From: Mycobacterium sp. 3519A
Lineage (GTDB): Bacteria; Actinomycetota; Actinomycetes; Mycobacteriales; Mycobacteriaceae
DNA length: 64,000 nucleotides
Direction of reading: 5' to 3'
Assembly (NCBI RefSeq): GCF_900240945.1
Contig: NZ_OESG01000013.1
Coordinates: 1,302,001 to 1,366,000, forward strand
In this document: positions 1 to 8,406 of the stretch, one piece after another
How positions within the stretch are numbered: the stretch's first letter is position 1
Layout: every line of letters begins with the position of its first letter
The notes under the pieces: model-generated
Seen by the model: only the letters and a program-made list of their open reading frames with translations
Databases searched by the model: none
Told to the model about the DNA's origin: nothing
Made by a program: the position numbers and the translations under genes

Positions 1-436
1 GGAGGGTGCAGGCGAGTCCACGGTCGGGGCGTGGGCACGGCGGATGGCCCATGAGGCACTGGTGCATCGCGTCGATGCCGAGCTCACCGCGGGCATGGCG
101 ATCAGTTCGGTCGATGACGCACTCACGATCGACGGGGTGAATGAGGTACTGACGTGGATGGCGGGTGACCCGGACGTGATCGCGGAAGAAGCGGGCACGT
201 CGAGTTCGTCGGGCACCGTGCTGCTCGATTACGGCGAGGCCGCCTGGCTCGTCGAACTCGGCGACGGCAGGCATCTTGTCACTCCGGCACCCACCGGGTC
301 GCAAGCAGGTGCGCGGATCAGCGCAGATCCGATGGCGCTCGACTTGCTGTTGTGGGGTCGGCCGTCGTCGGCGACGTGGCCGGCGATGGCTGAGGTTGAC
401 CGACTGCGCGCGCGCCTCGTGAAATCCCTTCAGTAG
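1..436 (+). CDS. C-terminal part of a maleylpyruvate isomerase-family, mycothiol-dependent protein (5' end outside window)
   Basis: The reading frame is open from base 2, so the gene begins before the window; the first ATG at 44 lies inside the protein. The first visible residues read GESTVGAWARRMAHEALVHR. The E-x3-H in HEALVHR matches the metal-binding Glu and His of the MDMPI/DinB-like fold, whose other His would lie upstream. The rest resembles the C-terminal MDMPI domain with the usual LLLWGR segment. Family members use mycothiol as cofactor or transfer acceptor; the substrate here is unknown. The family call is fairly secure, the exact function is not. Confidence 0.75.
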   Translation, partial: EGAGESTVGAWARRMAHEALVHRVDAELTAGMAISSVDDALTIDGVNEVLTWMAGDPDVIAEEAGTSSSSGTVLLDYGEAAWLVELGDGRHLVTPAPTGSQAGARISADPMALDLLLWGRPSSATWPAMAEVDRLRARLVKSLQ

Positions 437-467
437 GAGCAGTCTTGGCGAGGACACATTCGTGATG

Positions 468-524
468 TGCCCACCTCCGAGCGACAAAGTCGGCGGCGGC
501 GTCACTGTCGCTCAGAGGTGGGCA
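468..524. repeat. 57-bp intergenic palindrome between convergent genes
   Basis: Outer arms TGCCCACCTC (468-477) and GAGGTGGGCA (515-524) are perfect complements. Inner arms AGCGACA (480-486) and TGTCGCT (506-512) are also perfect, with a 19-nt GC-rich loop. It lies between the 3' ends of two convergent genes. There is no T-run, so a classical intrinsic terminator is not shown. It could be a bidirectional transcription barrier or a REP-like dispersed palindrome, similar in build to the repeats at 42316 and 43282. Confidence 0.7.
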
Positions 525-549
525 ATTCGGCGGCTCCAACCCCGCCGAC

Positions 550-987
550 CTACAGCGCCGCCAGCACCGCCCGCAGTTCACTGCACAGATCGCCGCTGCC
601 GCGATGCCGCAGCGGTCCGTTCCAGTCGGCCAGCAGCCGGCGCAGTCGCGCGGTGCCGCGCGGGCTGACGCTGCGACGGCCCACTAGTCGCTTCTCCACC
701 CGCTCGATCAGATCCGCCGCGTCCCACACGGCGGGGACCTTCGCGCTGGGCGCCGACATCACGCGGTCGCACAACACCGCCGTGCCGCGTCGCCGCAATT
801 CGGCGGCGAGGAATTCGCGGTGCCCACGAGAGACCAATCGCTGCACGTGCACGGCCAGCGCGCTGCCTGCTTCGGTCCCGGCGCCGGACAGCACCAGGCG
901 GTCATAGTGGCGCGCACCCAACCGAGCGGCGACCCGTGCCAGGACCGACGGGGCGGCGGCGACTGGGATGTCAATCGTGATCGTCAT
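550..987 (-). CDS. Conserved actinobacterial hypothetical protein
   Basis: A 145-residue protein is predicted from the ATG at 987 (MTITIDIPVAA); an in-frame ATG at 1077 would add 30 Arg-rich residues with no family look. It starts with a short beta-like stretch, followed by alternating helices rich in Arg and Ala (RLVSRGHREFLAAELRRRG), and ends in LRAVLAAL. No signal peptide, membrane segment or catalytic motif is visible. It converges on the preceding gene across a strong palindrome. I do not recognise a family and propose no function. Confidence 0.55.
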   Translation of the reverse strand: MTITIDIPVAAAPSVLARVAARLGARHYDRLVLSGAGTEAGSALAVHVQRLVSRGHREFLAAELRRRGTAVLCDRVMSAPSAKVPAVWDAADLIERVEKRLVGRRSVSPRGTARLRRLLADWNGPLRHRGSGDLCSELRAVLAAL

Positions 988-1125
988 GCCATGAGTATTT
1001 CCCGCCGACCACCCGGCGCGGTTCCGGCGATCTGCCCTTTCACCGGGGGATTCGCGCATCCCCCGATCGGTGGACAACGGTCGAAAACTGCTCGGTCAAC
1101 CGCCTCGCGGGTGCACGATATTTCT

Positions 1126-2469
1126 ATGATCGACGGGGGAGTGCATTACGCGCGCAACGGGGACGTCCGCCTCGCGTATCGCATCCTTGGCGACGCCGAC
1201 AACACGCTGGTATGGGTGCCGGGATGGGTCAGCAATGTCGATATGCTCACCGATCCCGATCTTCCGTTCACGCCGTTCTTCGAACAGTTGGCGCACGGCA
1301 CCCGCTTCGTCGCCTGGGACAAGCGCGGCACCGGGCTGTCGGACCCGGTGACACGGGTTCCGCCGCTCGACGAGCGGATGGACGACCTGCACGCGGTGAT
1401 GGACGCGGCAGGCGCGGACTGTCCCGCGCTCTGGGGAGTGTCCGAGGGCGGACCGATGAGCATTCTGTTCGCGGCGACGTTTCCCGAGCGGGTGCGCTCG
1501 CTGATCCTCTACGGGACACTTCCCCGGTTCACGCCCGAACCACCGGATTACCCGTGGGGTTTGTCCAAGGAGATGGTGGCCGCGTTTCGCGACGAGGTCG
1601 AGTCTGCTTGGGGCGAAGGCGCTTTGGCGACCGCGTTCTTCGGCCCGATCGCCGACGTGCCCGGCTTCCGCGAAATGTACGGCAGGCTCCAGCGCGTCTC
1701 GGCGAGCCCGATGATGGCGAGGATGCTGTGGGAAGCGGTCGCCGACATCGACGTCCGGCCGGTTCTGCAGAGCATCCGCACACCCACGCTTGTCCTCGGC
1801 AGGCGCGGCGACATCGTCTCACCGCCAGAGGCCGCCCAAGCGTTGGCGGATGCCATCCCCGGCGCCGAATTCCGGGAACTGCCGCCGGGACCGCACGGGC
1901 TGTTCGACGACGCGATGGCGTCGACCATCCTCGAATACGTCTGCGACACACCGCAAGAGGAACAGGGCGAGCGGGTGCTGTCGACGGTGATGTTCACCGA
2001 CATCGTCAGCTCGACGGAGTTGCTCAGCGCTCACGGTGACTCGCACTGGCGCCACGAACTCGACGTCCACGACCACCTGGTCGACAGGATGCTGTCCAAG
2101 TACGGCGGTCACCGGGCCAAACACACGGGGGACGGTGTGTTCGCGCTGTTCGACGGGCCGACCAAGGCCGCCCGCTGCGGGCTCGAACTGGTGCCGACGC
2201 TGGCCGGACTCGGCATGCACGTCAGGGTCGGCGTGCACATCGGTGAATGCGAGAAGCGCGGCGACGAGTGGAGCGGCATGGCGGTCCACGTCGGTGCGCG
2301 CATCGGCGGCATGGCGCATGCCGACGAAGTGCTCGCCAGCAGGACCGTCCGCGACCTGTCGGCGGGCTCCGGATTGCACTTCGAAAGCCTTGGCGTGCAG
2401 CGCCTCAAGGGCCTGGCCGAGGAGACTGAGGTGTTTCGGGTCAGCAAGCCGGTCGGCGTGCCGTTCTGA
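1126..2469 (+). CDS. Alpha/beta hydrolase fused to a class III adenylate/guanylate cyclase domain
   Basis: The product has 447 residues. Residues 1-275 are an alpha/beta hydrolase with the nucleophile elbow GVSEGG (Ser106), DKRGTG at about 66-71 and a late His in GPHGLF (257). Residues 283-440 are a class III cyclase domain with the metal-binding aspartates in FTDIVSST (Asp292) and TGDGVFALFD (Asp336). The transition-state position usually held by Asn is His388 in AVHVGARI, while Arg392 is kept. This fusion type is common in mycobacteria. The ATG at 1126 is chosen because homology starts there; the frame is open further upstream. A substrate-sensing cyclase is the likely role, but activity is unproven given the Asn-to-His change. 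Confidence 0.85.
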   Translation: MIDGGVHYARNGDVRLAYRILGDADNTLVWVPGWVSNVDMLTDPDLPFTPFFEQLAHGTRFVAWDKRGTGLSDPVTRVPPLDERMDDLHAVMDAAGADCPALWGVSEGGPMSILFAATFPERVRSLILYGTLPRFTPEPPDYPWGLSKEMVAAFRDEVESAWGEGALATAFFGPIADVPGFREMYGRLQRVSASPMMARMLWEAVADIDVRPVLQSIRTPTLVLGRRGDIVSPPEAAQALADAIPGAEFRELPPGPHGLFDDAMASTILEYVCDTPQEEQGERVLSTVMFTDIVSSTELLSAHGDSHWRHELDVHDHLVDRMLSKYGGHRAKHTGDGVFALFDGPTKAARCGLELVPTLAGLGMHVRVGVHIGECEKRGDEWSGMAVHVGARIGGMAHADEVLASRTVRDLSAGSGLHFESLGVQRLKGLAEETEVFRVSKPVGVPF

Positions 2470-2476
2470 GGTCTCG

Positions 2477-3415
2477 CTAGGCAGACGCCGCCAACGCCTT
2501 TCGATCCTCGTCGGCGAACGTGTCCTCGAGTTGGAGCGGCGTGTAGTCGAGATCGATCTCCTCGACCGGACGACCGCGGGCGCTGCTGATCGTGCCGAAG
2601 CGGCGCATCCCCTTGTCGGTGGCGTACTGCTGGAACTCGTCCTTCTCGAGGCCGAACGGGATCACCTCGTAAAGGGCGTAAGCGTCTTCGGTGTTCTGCA
2701 ACGCCAACGGGATGAGCTGGTTCATCCGGGTTTCGAAGACACCCCAGAGTGAGTCGTCGGCGGCCACGTGACGTCGACAGGTGAACGTGCCCCACGCCAT
2801 GTGCCGTCGCTCGTCATCACCGATCCGCTTCACCAGTTCCTGCATCCCGGGCAGGATGCCGCGGTCCACGCAAATCCGGTGCCACGCATAGTATCCCGTC
2901 AGCGCCATCATGCCCTCGATGACGTGGTTGTACGTGGCCGAAGCGCGGACCTGAGCCGCCGGCGACGGGTCGGTCGCCAGGGCATCCAGCGATTCGGGGA
3001 GTTCGTCGTAGAAGATCGTCCGATACGCGGGCAGGTCGTCGAGGAAGTGCTGCAGATCGCCGGTCATGCCGACGGCGTCGAGCCACATCCGGAACACTTG
3101 CGTGTGCTTGGCCTCTTCGAACGCGAACTGGGTCAAGTACATCTCGTCGCCGAGCCTCCCCTCGGCGCGCATCGCCGCCATGAACGGCTGGATGTCCTGG
3201 GTGACCGCTTCCTCGCCCGCGATGAACTGCGCGCACAACCGGGTCGCCCACTCGCGCTCGAGTTCGGTCAGCGACTCCCAGTCTTCCCGGTCGCGGGAGA
3301 AGTCGATATCGGCCGGATCCCAGAACTTGGCATTGCCGCCCGTGAACAGCTTGAGCGGCAGGCTGTCCCAATTGAGTCCGCCCGCGGCGAGCGACTGTGA
3401 CCGTGTTCTTGTCAT
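2477..3415 (-). CDS. R2-like ligand-binding oxidase (R2lox), Mn/Fe
   Basis: A 312-residue ferritin-like protein matching M. tuberculosis Rv0233. All metal ligands of the family are present: Glu68, Glu101, His104, Glu167, Glu202 and His205. The residues that form the autocatalytic Val-Tyr ether cross-link, Val71 and Tyr162, are also at the expected positions, which separates it from true ribonucleotide reductase R2. R2lox assembles a Mn/Fe centre and binds a long-chain fatty acid; its physiological reaction is unsettled. A strong Shine-Dalgarno AGGAGG precedes the ATG. It follows a tetR gene by 19 bp, the same pairing as Rv0232-Rv0233, so the two are probably co-transcribed. Confidence 0.95.
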   Translation of the reverse strand: MTRTRSQSLAAGGLNWDSLPLKLFTGGNAKFWDPADIDFSRDREDWESLTELEREWATRLCAQFIAGEEAVTQDIQPFMAAMRAEGRLGDEMYLTQFAFEEAKHTQVFRMWLDAVGMTGDLQHFLDDLPAYRTIFYDELPESLDALATDPSPAAQVRASATYNHVIEGMMALTGYYAWHRICVDRGILPGMQELVKRIGDDERRHMAWGTFTCRRHVAADDSLWGVFETRMNQLIPLALQNTEDAYALYEVIPFGLEKDEFQQYATDKGMRRFGTISSARGRPVEEIDLDYTPLQLEDTFADEDRKALAASA

Positions 3416-3434
3416 GGCAATGACCTCCTGTCGA

Positions 3435-4103
3435 TCAAGCGGTGGTAGATGTCACCGACAGCGATGTGGCGAACGCGCTCCGCAGCACCGCGACCAGCCT
3501 GCGCACGGCCAGCGCCGGCTGTTCCGGGGTCGGCTCGTCGAGGCCGAGAATCGGGTCCATCCCGCGCACATACGGCGCCAGGGCCAGGTGCGGGAAGATC
3601 AGCAGCAGCAGCGACAGCAGCGCGTCGGTGTCCGCCTCGGCCGCGAGGTCGCCGCGGATCTGGGCGTCTCGCACCAGCGGGCGCAGCACTTCCAGATAGT
3701 GACGATGGATGACGCTGCGCACGCTGACGCGCGCATCGGTGTCGACCTCGAAACTCGCCGCGGCGTGCAGCGACCGTTCCTTCGGATGATCGGCGAAGTA
3801 CGCGACCCAGGAATCCATCAGATCGGTCAGAAACTCGAAAAACGGCCTGCTCGGGCCGAGTTCGGCGATGCGGGTCTCCATATAGGTGCGCACCCGCTGG
3901 CTACCGACATCGGCGATGAATGCGTAGAGATCGCGCTTGTCCGCGAAGTATTGGAACAGGCTGCCCTTGGCGACTCCGGCGCGCCGTGCGATGACGTTCA
4001 GGCTGCCGCCGGAGAACCCATGCGCCCCGAACTCCGCCTCGGCGGCCTCGATCACCGCTGCCCGACGAGCCGGGTCAAGTCGCGCCCACGTCACTGTCGG
4101 CAC
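3435..4103 (-). CDS. TetR-family regulator preceding R2lox
   Basis: The start is taken as GTG at 4103 because GAGGAGG sits 5 bp before it; the ATG at 4139 lies inside an inverted repeat that looks like an operator. The product has 222 residues. The N-terminal helix-turn-helix reads [27 protein letters not shown], split here as [15 protein letters not shown] and [12 protein letters not shown]. The C-terminal ligand-binding half is all-helical. It corresponds to Rv0232 in position and partner gene and probably autoregulates itself and R2lox through the 4124-4140 palindrome. The inducer is unknown; a fatty acid would fit R2lox chemistry, but that is inference. Confidence 0.9.
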   Translation of the reverse strand: MPTVTWARLDPARRAAVIEAAEAEFGAHGFSGGSLNVIARRAGVAKGSLFQYFADKRDLYAFIADVGSQRVRTYMETRIAELGPSRPFFEFLTDLMDSWVAYFADHPKERSLHAAASFEVDTDARVSVRSVIHRHYLEVLRPLVRDAQIRGDLAAEADTDALLSLLLLIFPHLALAPYVRGMDPILGLDEPTPEQPALAVRRLVAVLRSAFATSLSVTSTTA

Positions 4104-4123
4104 AGGCACCTCCTCGCGCCGTG

Positions 4124-4140
4124 TATGACCACTGGTCATA
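4124..4140. promoter_or_regulatory. 17-bp palindromic operator of the R2lox-TetR unit
   Basis: TATGACCA-C-TGGTCATA is a perfect inverted repeat around one central base. It lies 20 bp upstream of the GTG start of the TetR gene, in the leader of the tetR-R2lox unit, and has the size and symmetry of TetR-dimer operators. Confidence 0.75.
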
Positions 4141-4142
4141 TT

Positions 4143-4162
4143 ACTGTGAGGGCCGTCACAGT
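4143..4162. promoter_or_regulatory. Perfect CRP-type site (TGTGA-N6-TCACA)
   Basis: ACTGTGA (4143-4149) and TCACAGT (4156-4162) form 7-bp arms around GGGCCG. The core TGTGA-N6-TCACA is the consensus of CRP-family regulators, including mycobacterial Crp. It lies 2 bp from the TetR-type palindrome, upstream of the tetR-R2lox unit. An AT-rich TAATAT on the minus strand sits between the two sites and could be a -10 element, so binding would overlap the core promoter. Confidence 0.7.
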
Positions 4163-4345
4163 CAAGGCCGGAAACTGCCTAGGCTACTTGTCGAGATGCA
4201 ACGAAAATTTACAAGCGGCACCCTGTTGTTTAACTGGAGGTCGTGTTAAAAGACTCGGCTGCTTCGACTGGTCGGATGACTGGTTTCTTCTCAGAGTTCG
4301 ACGCTGCTCACCATGGCGGAATCCTCGGGCGCAGACAGGCTGTTG

Positions 4346-5740
4346 CTAACTACCGGACCTCGTCTGGCGACGAAGGTGCCGGCGCACGACAGTTCGCACG
4401 ACGCGGCGTCGTGTGCGGGCAAGCGGACCGGTCGCGCGGATCTTGTGGGCGAATCGTTCGCCCGACTCCTGCAGCCGGTCTTTGACTTCGTCGATGTCCG
4501 TGTCGACCAGGGTGTGGTGGCGCTTGCGCCAGTGCCCGGCGATCATGACCGCTTCGATGTTGGCGATGCTGGCCTGCAACGCCGCGGCGATCGGATCGTG
4601 GGCCGGCCACAGGTTCAGTGCTCGGGCGTCGATGACGACGACATCGGCTTGCATCCCGGGGGCGAGGTGGCCGACCTTGTCGGCCAGGCCGAGCGCGCGC
4701 GCGCCGTGCACGGTCGCCCACGACAGCGCGTGCTTGCTGGTGAGCGCCGCGGTCGGTGCGCTCAGCCCGGTGCGGTAGAACTCCTGCTCGTGGGTTAGGC
4801 CTCGTTGGCAGGCCAGGGTGATGCGGGCGGCGGTGAGAACTTCGCCGGATACGGCCGTTTCGGTGTCGGTACCGAGTGACGGGGCCGCGCCGGCGCGCAA
4901 CAGTTGTTCAGTGATTGCCGTGCAATGCCCTTGACCCAGTTCGTTTTCCGGTGTGGTCGTGAAGGTGACTCCGGCGTCGGCGAGTTTCTTGACCCATTCG
5001 TCGGTCAGCCCGGTGCCGTGGACGATGTTGGCGTGTGGACCCCACAGGCCAGCAGCGCCGACGGCATTCCAGCAGTGTCCGGGCGTTCCGGCGCTCTGGT
5101 GCATCGATGCAATCACGCCGCGTTCGAGGGCGGCCCGTAGGTCCGCGATCACCACGTCGGGAGCTGACAGTTGCGGACCCTTGATCGCCATTCCCGCGGT
5201 AAGCAGTGCGCTGTTGGCGATGGGTCCGTCGAGGAGGCGATCGATCTCGCGCACGTCGTGAGGTTTGGTTGGGCCGCCATGGGGCGTGCCGTGCAAGAAG
5301 ACTGCTCGGATACCGGCGGTGGTCAGTGCGTCGATGGCGGCGTCGGTATGGTCAGGTGTCAGGCAGTTGTGACACCAGTCACCGAGTGTCGTTGTACCGC
5401 AGTTGATTTGGTTCAGCGCACCGGCCAATGTCCCGATGTGCATGTCGTGGTGGCTGTATCTGCGGGCGACGTGACCGTGGGTGTGGGCCAGGTATTCCAG
5501 CAGTGACCAGTCTCCGCCGGCGAACCGTAGCGCGGTCTGCCAGGTGTGCAGGTGGGCGTTGACGAGCCCGGGAATGACGATGCGGTAGGTGAGGTCGACG
5601 ACGTCGGCACCGGTTGGGTCAAGGTACTCGCCCATCGCGGAGATGCGATCGTCCTCGATGAGGATGTCAACCCGTTCGCTATCGGGCCGATTCGGCGCCA
5701 GGCTCACCACCTGCGCGCCGCGCAACAGAATTCGGGTCAC
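4346..5740 (-). CDS. Metal-dependent amidohydrolase, TRZ/ATZ (chlorohydrolase/deaminase) type
   Basis: The GTG at 5740 is chosen as start because AGGAGA lies 7 bp upstream; an in-frame ATG exists at 5764. The product has 464 residues. The TIM-barrel metal site is visible: NAHLHTW (HxH), His in SMHQSAG, His in VHGTG and Asp in LGTDTET. The family deaminates or dechlorinates ring compounds such as triazines, cytosine-like or guanine-like substrates. It lies downstream of a perfect 27-bp operator shared with the neighbouring monooxygenase operon, so it probably acts in the same degradation pathway. The substrate cannot be told from sequence. The C-terminal 40 residues are very Arg-rich, which is unusual. 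Confidence 0.85.
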   Translation of the reverse strand: MTRILLRGAQVVSLAPNRPDSERVDILIEDDRISAMGEYLDPTGADVVDLTYRIVIPGLVNAHLHTWQTALRFAGGDWSLLEYLAHTHGHVARRYSHHDMHIGTLAGALNQINCGTTTLGDWCHNCLTPDHTDAAIDALTTAGIRAVFLHGTPHGGPTKPHDVREIDRLLDGPIANSALLTAGMAIKGPQLSAPDVVIADLRAALERGVIASMHQSAGTPGHCWNAVGAAGLWGPHANIVHGTGLTDEWVKKLADAGVTFTTTPENELGQGHCTAITEQLLRAGAAPSLGTDTETAVSGEVLTAARITLACQRGLTHEQEFYRTGLSAPTAALTSKHALSWATVHGARALGLADKVGHLAPGMQADVVVIDARALNLWPAHDPIAAALQASIANIEAVMIAGHWRKRHHTLVDTDIDEVKDRLQESGERFAHKIRATGPLARTRRRVVRTVVRRHLRRQTRSGS

Positions 5741-5793
5741 TGGTTGTCTCCTGTCACCCTGCACGGGTCGCCACCCGCATTGGTCCGGCCGCC

Positions 5794-5820
5794 ATTATCG
5801 GATACATCGTATCCGATAAT
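5794..5820. promoter_or_regulatory. Operator 1 of the amidohydrolase/monooxygenase regulon
   Basis: ATTATCGGATAC (5794-5805) and GTATCCGATAAT (5809-5820) are perfect 12-bp complements separated by ATC. The site is 54 bp upstream of the amidohydrolase start and downstream of the TetR gene. A degenerate copy with the same 3-bp spacing lies at 6647-6673. Confidence 0.85.
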
Positions 5821-5893
5821 ATGAGCATGCGTCAACGCCCCCGAGCCGGCGTCTAGGACGGGACGGCCGGGGCTGCCCAATCCCTTGCTTGAT

Positions 5894-6613
5894 CTAGCCG
5901 CGCCGAGGGCGTCGATTGGACGCGCGTTTGCCGTCGTGGTGCGCAACCTGGTTCAAGCCGTTGATGAGGAGTTCCAGGCCGAAGGCGAACTCTTGCTCCA
6001 GCGGTACGGGCAGATGGTCGGCCACGCTGGCGGTAGCAGGGAATGTCTGAGGGTCCAGGGTCTGCCACACCTCGTCCTCGTCCGTAGCGCTGGCCCCCGG
6101 CGGGGACAGTTGCGTGGCGAACCCGAGGACGTAGCGCGCCAGCGTGGCGCACGCTTGCGCGGCCAGCGATGGCGAGAAGCCCGATTTGAGTAGCAGCGCG
6201 ATCATCTGTTCGCGCTGAGCCATCGCATTGGGCCCGGTCGGCATCTGTTCGACCAACAGGGGTGCGACGTGGGGGTGGCGTCGGAACACATCAAATAGGC
6301 TGCGTGCCAACGCTTGACAGGCTTGCTGCCACGTCATACTGGCAAGTGCCTCGTCGTCGACATGCGCGTCGGCCAGCACGCTGTCGACGACCTGGGCGAC
6401 CAGGTCCGCTCGTCCGGTGAAGTGCCTGTACAACGTCGCAGTACCCGAGTCCAGGCGCTGGGCCAGGTTGCGCATGGACAGGGCGTCGGCGCCTTCCTCG
6501 TCCAGGAGTGCGGTTGCGGTCGCGATGATCCGGTCCAGCGGCAGCCGTGGGCGGCCCCGGGATCGCCGCGGGCTCTGCTCCACTAGCTCAGGCCCCAAAG
6601 GTGACGTGCTCAC
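5894..6613 (-). CDS. TetR-family repressor of the catabolic regulon
   Basis: The start is taken as GTG at 6613 (VSTSPLGPELV); the frame stays open upstream but would run through the divergent promoter. The product has 239 residues. An Arg-rich leader (RRSRGRPRLPL) precedes a helix-turn-helix containing ALSMRNLAQRLDSGTATLYR. The C-terminal half looks like the TetR_C family of small-molecule sensors. It sits between the amidohydrolase (same strand, downstream) and the divergent hydrolase-monooxygenase operon, with operator copies on both sides, so it very likely controls both. The inducer would be the pathway substrate, not identified. Confidence 0.9.
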   Translation of the reverse strand: MSTSPLGPELVEQSPRRSRGRPRLPLDRIIATATALLDEEGADALSMRNLAQRLDSGTATLYRHFTGRADLVAQVVDSVLADAHVDDEALASMTWQQACQALARSLFDVFRRHPHVAPLLVEQMPTGPNAMAQREQMIALLLKSGFSPSLAAQACATLARYVLGFATQLSPPGASATDEDEVWQTLDPQTFPATASVADHLPVPLEQEFAFGLELLINGLNQVAHHDGKRASNRRPRRG

Positions 6614-6646
6614 GCGCTCAGTATGACCACTCTTGACAGCCACCAC

Positions 6647-6673
6647 AATAACGGCAACACTGTATCCATTATG
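6647..6673. promoter_or_regulatory. Operator 2, divergent promoter of TetR and hydrolase operon
   Basis: AATAACGGCAAC (6647-6658), ACT, GTATCCATTATG (6662-6673). Each half matches 8 of 12 bases of the perfect operator at 5794, with identical 3-bp spacing and the same CGG/GTATCC core. It covers the start region of the divergent alpha/beta hydrolase. Confidence 0.75.
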
Positions 6674-7513
6674 ATGGTTCACGATATCGATGTGCACTCG
6701 GACTCGCAGTTCGCCACCGTCGACGGCATGCGGATCCATTACCGACGGTCGGGGAATGGCCCGACGGTGGTGCTACTGCACGGCAGCGCGTCCTCGCTGT
6801 ACGGGGTGGAGGCCGTCGCCCAACGGCTGTGGGGGTCCTTCGACGTGATTCGCCTGGACCTGCCTGGTTTCGGCGTAACGGGGCCTCGCCCCGACCGCGA
6901 CTACCGCGTCACCACCTACGCCGGGACGCTCGCACGATTCTTGGACACCATCGGCGTCGAGCGATGCGCCGTGGTCGGTAATTCGTTGGGCGGCAACATC
7001 GCCTGGAATCTTGCCCTCGATCACCCCGAGCACCTGCAGCTGACCGGTTTGGCGTTGATCAACGCGACTGGCTATCCGGATAAGGAACTGCCCGCCGCGA
7101 TGGCATTGGCGCGCAACCCGGTAGTCGGGCAACTGCTACGGCGGTTCATGCCCCGGCGCGCCGTCGAGCGCAGCCTGCGGCAAGCCGTCGGACCGAACTC
7201 CGACACTGTCGACGACGCGATGGTGGATCGCGCGCACCGGTTGTGGAACCGGGCCGGCAACCGCTCGGCATTCGTGGATTTCCTGACCACCGACCAACCC
7301 GACCGCAGCGGTGAGATTCCCTACATCAGCGTGCCGACCCTGGTGCTGCGCAGCGCCGGCATGGATGGCCAACACTTCACCCGCGACATCGCAGGCAGTG
7401 TCGAAAAGGTCCATCCCGACGGCGGACATCTGCTGCCCGAGGAAGACCCGGCCTGGGTAGCGGACGCGGTCAACGACTTTCTGCACTCCCGTCCAGCAAG
7501 GAACGCCCAATGA
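6671..7513 (+). CDS. Alpha/beta hydrolase, first gene of the monooxygenase operon
   Basis: About 280 residues if started at ATG 6671; ATG 6623, ATG 6674 and GTG 6692 are alternatives, and none has a clear ribosome site, so the message may be leaderless. The fold is plain: VVLLHGSAS oxyanion region, nucleophile elbow GNSLGG, late acidic residue in PTLVLRSAGMDG and His in PDGGHLLPEE. It resembles C-C or ester hydrolases of aromatic degradation. It overlaps the next hydrolase gene by 4 bp (ATGA), so the two are translationally coupled. Confidence 0.85.
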   Translation: MMVHDIDVHSDSQFATVDGMRIHYRRSGNGPTVVLLHGSASSLYGVEAVAQRLWGSFDVIRLDLPGFGVTGPRPDRDYRVTTYAGTLARFLDTIGVERCAVVGNSLGGNIAWNLALDHPEHLQLTGLALINATGYPDKELPAAMALARNPVVGQLLRRFMPRRAVERSLRQAVGPNSDTVDDAMVDRAHRLWNRAGNRSAFVDFLTTDQPDRSGEIPYISVPTLVLRSAGMDGQHFTRDIAGSVEKVHPDGGHLLPEEDPAWVADAVNDFLHSRPARNAQ

Positions 7514-8403
7514 AGTACTTCGTCGCAGCCGGAGAAGACCGCCGACTGGACGCCGCCACGCGGGGTCGTCTTCGCGGTAGTTACATTCAATTAAGCGATG
7601 GTGTAACGCATTACGAGCTGACTGGGCCTGACGGCGGTGACGTCGTCGTGCTGGCCGGCGGGCTGACCATTCCGTTGTTCTACTGGGACGAGCTGGCTGC
7701 CGAGCTACATGCCCGCGGACTGCGCACACTGACCTACAGCGGCTACGGGCGCGGCTACTCCGACCGCGTCGTCGCCCGCTATGACGAGGCGCTGTTCGTG
7801 CGCCAACTCCGCGAGCTCGTCCAGCATCTCGACCTACCCGCATCCAAGCACGTGGTGGGCACGTCGATGGGCGCGCTGATCGCCATGGCGTATGTGAGTC
7901 AACACGTCGGCAGCGCGGCCACCCTGACCCTGGTAGGCCCCGCCGGGCTGAGCCGTCAACCCGTTGCGCAGAAACTGTTGCTGGGCAACGACATCACGGC
8001 CAGCGTCCTCGCCAAGCGGTTCGGGCGACGTGTCCTCGAACAGCATCTGGGACACAATGTGGCAGACGCCGACCGTGCCGCCGCCCTGGCGGCCATGATC
8101 GGTGACGCCTCACGATACGAAGGTTCGATCTACGGCTTCTTCGAGACACTGCAACACTTTCCGTTGTTCAATCGCGCCGAGCTCTACCGGCACACCGGCA
8201 CACTTCACCTGCCCACACAACTGATCTGGGGCCGTGACGACCACGTCACCCCGATCAGCAGCCTGGGCCAGGTCCGCGAACTGCTCCAGCCCAGCCAATG
8301 CCACGTCATCGATGACTGCGGCCATATGGCGCCGTTCGAACGTCCCCTCGTCGTCGCCGACCAACTGGCGACTTTCTACGACACCTTCCACAGATCGGCT
8401 TGA
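7510..8403 (+). CDS. Second alpha/beta hydrolase of the operon
   Basis: A 297-residue protein of the same fold as its neighbour but clearly different in sequence. The nucleophile elbow reads GTSMGA, the acidic residue is in LIWGRDDHVTP and the catalytic His in DDCGHMAPFERP. It starts inside the stop codon of the previous gene and ends 3 bp before the monooxygenase ATG. Two hydrolases in one operon suggest sequential ester, lactone or ring-fission hydrolysis steps around the monooxygenase; this is inference. Confidence 0.87.
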   Translation: MKYFVAAGEDRRLDAATRGRLRGSYIQLSDGVTHYELTGPDGGDVVVLAGGLTIPLFYWDELAAELHARGLRTLTYSGYGRGYSDRVVARYDEALFVRQLRELVQHLDLPASKHVVGTSMGALIAMAYVSQHVGSAATLTLVGPAGLSRQPVAQKLLLGNDITASVLAKRFGRRVLEQHLGHNVADADRAAALAAMIGDASRYEGSIYGFFETLQHFPLFNRAELYRHTGTLHLPTQLIWGRDDHVTPISSLGQVRELLQPSQCHVIDDCGHMAPFERPLVVADQLATFYDTFHRSA

Positions 8404-8406
8404 CCC

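Noticed and set aside
2477..3415. Ribonucleotide reductase small subunit
   Set aside because: The Val71-Tyr162 cross-link pair and the metal-ligand pattern identify R2lox.
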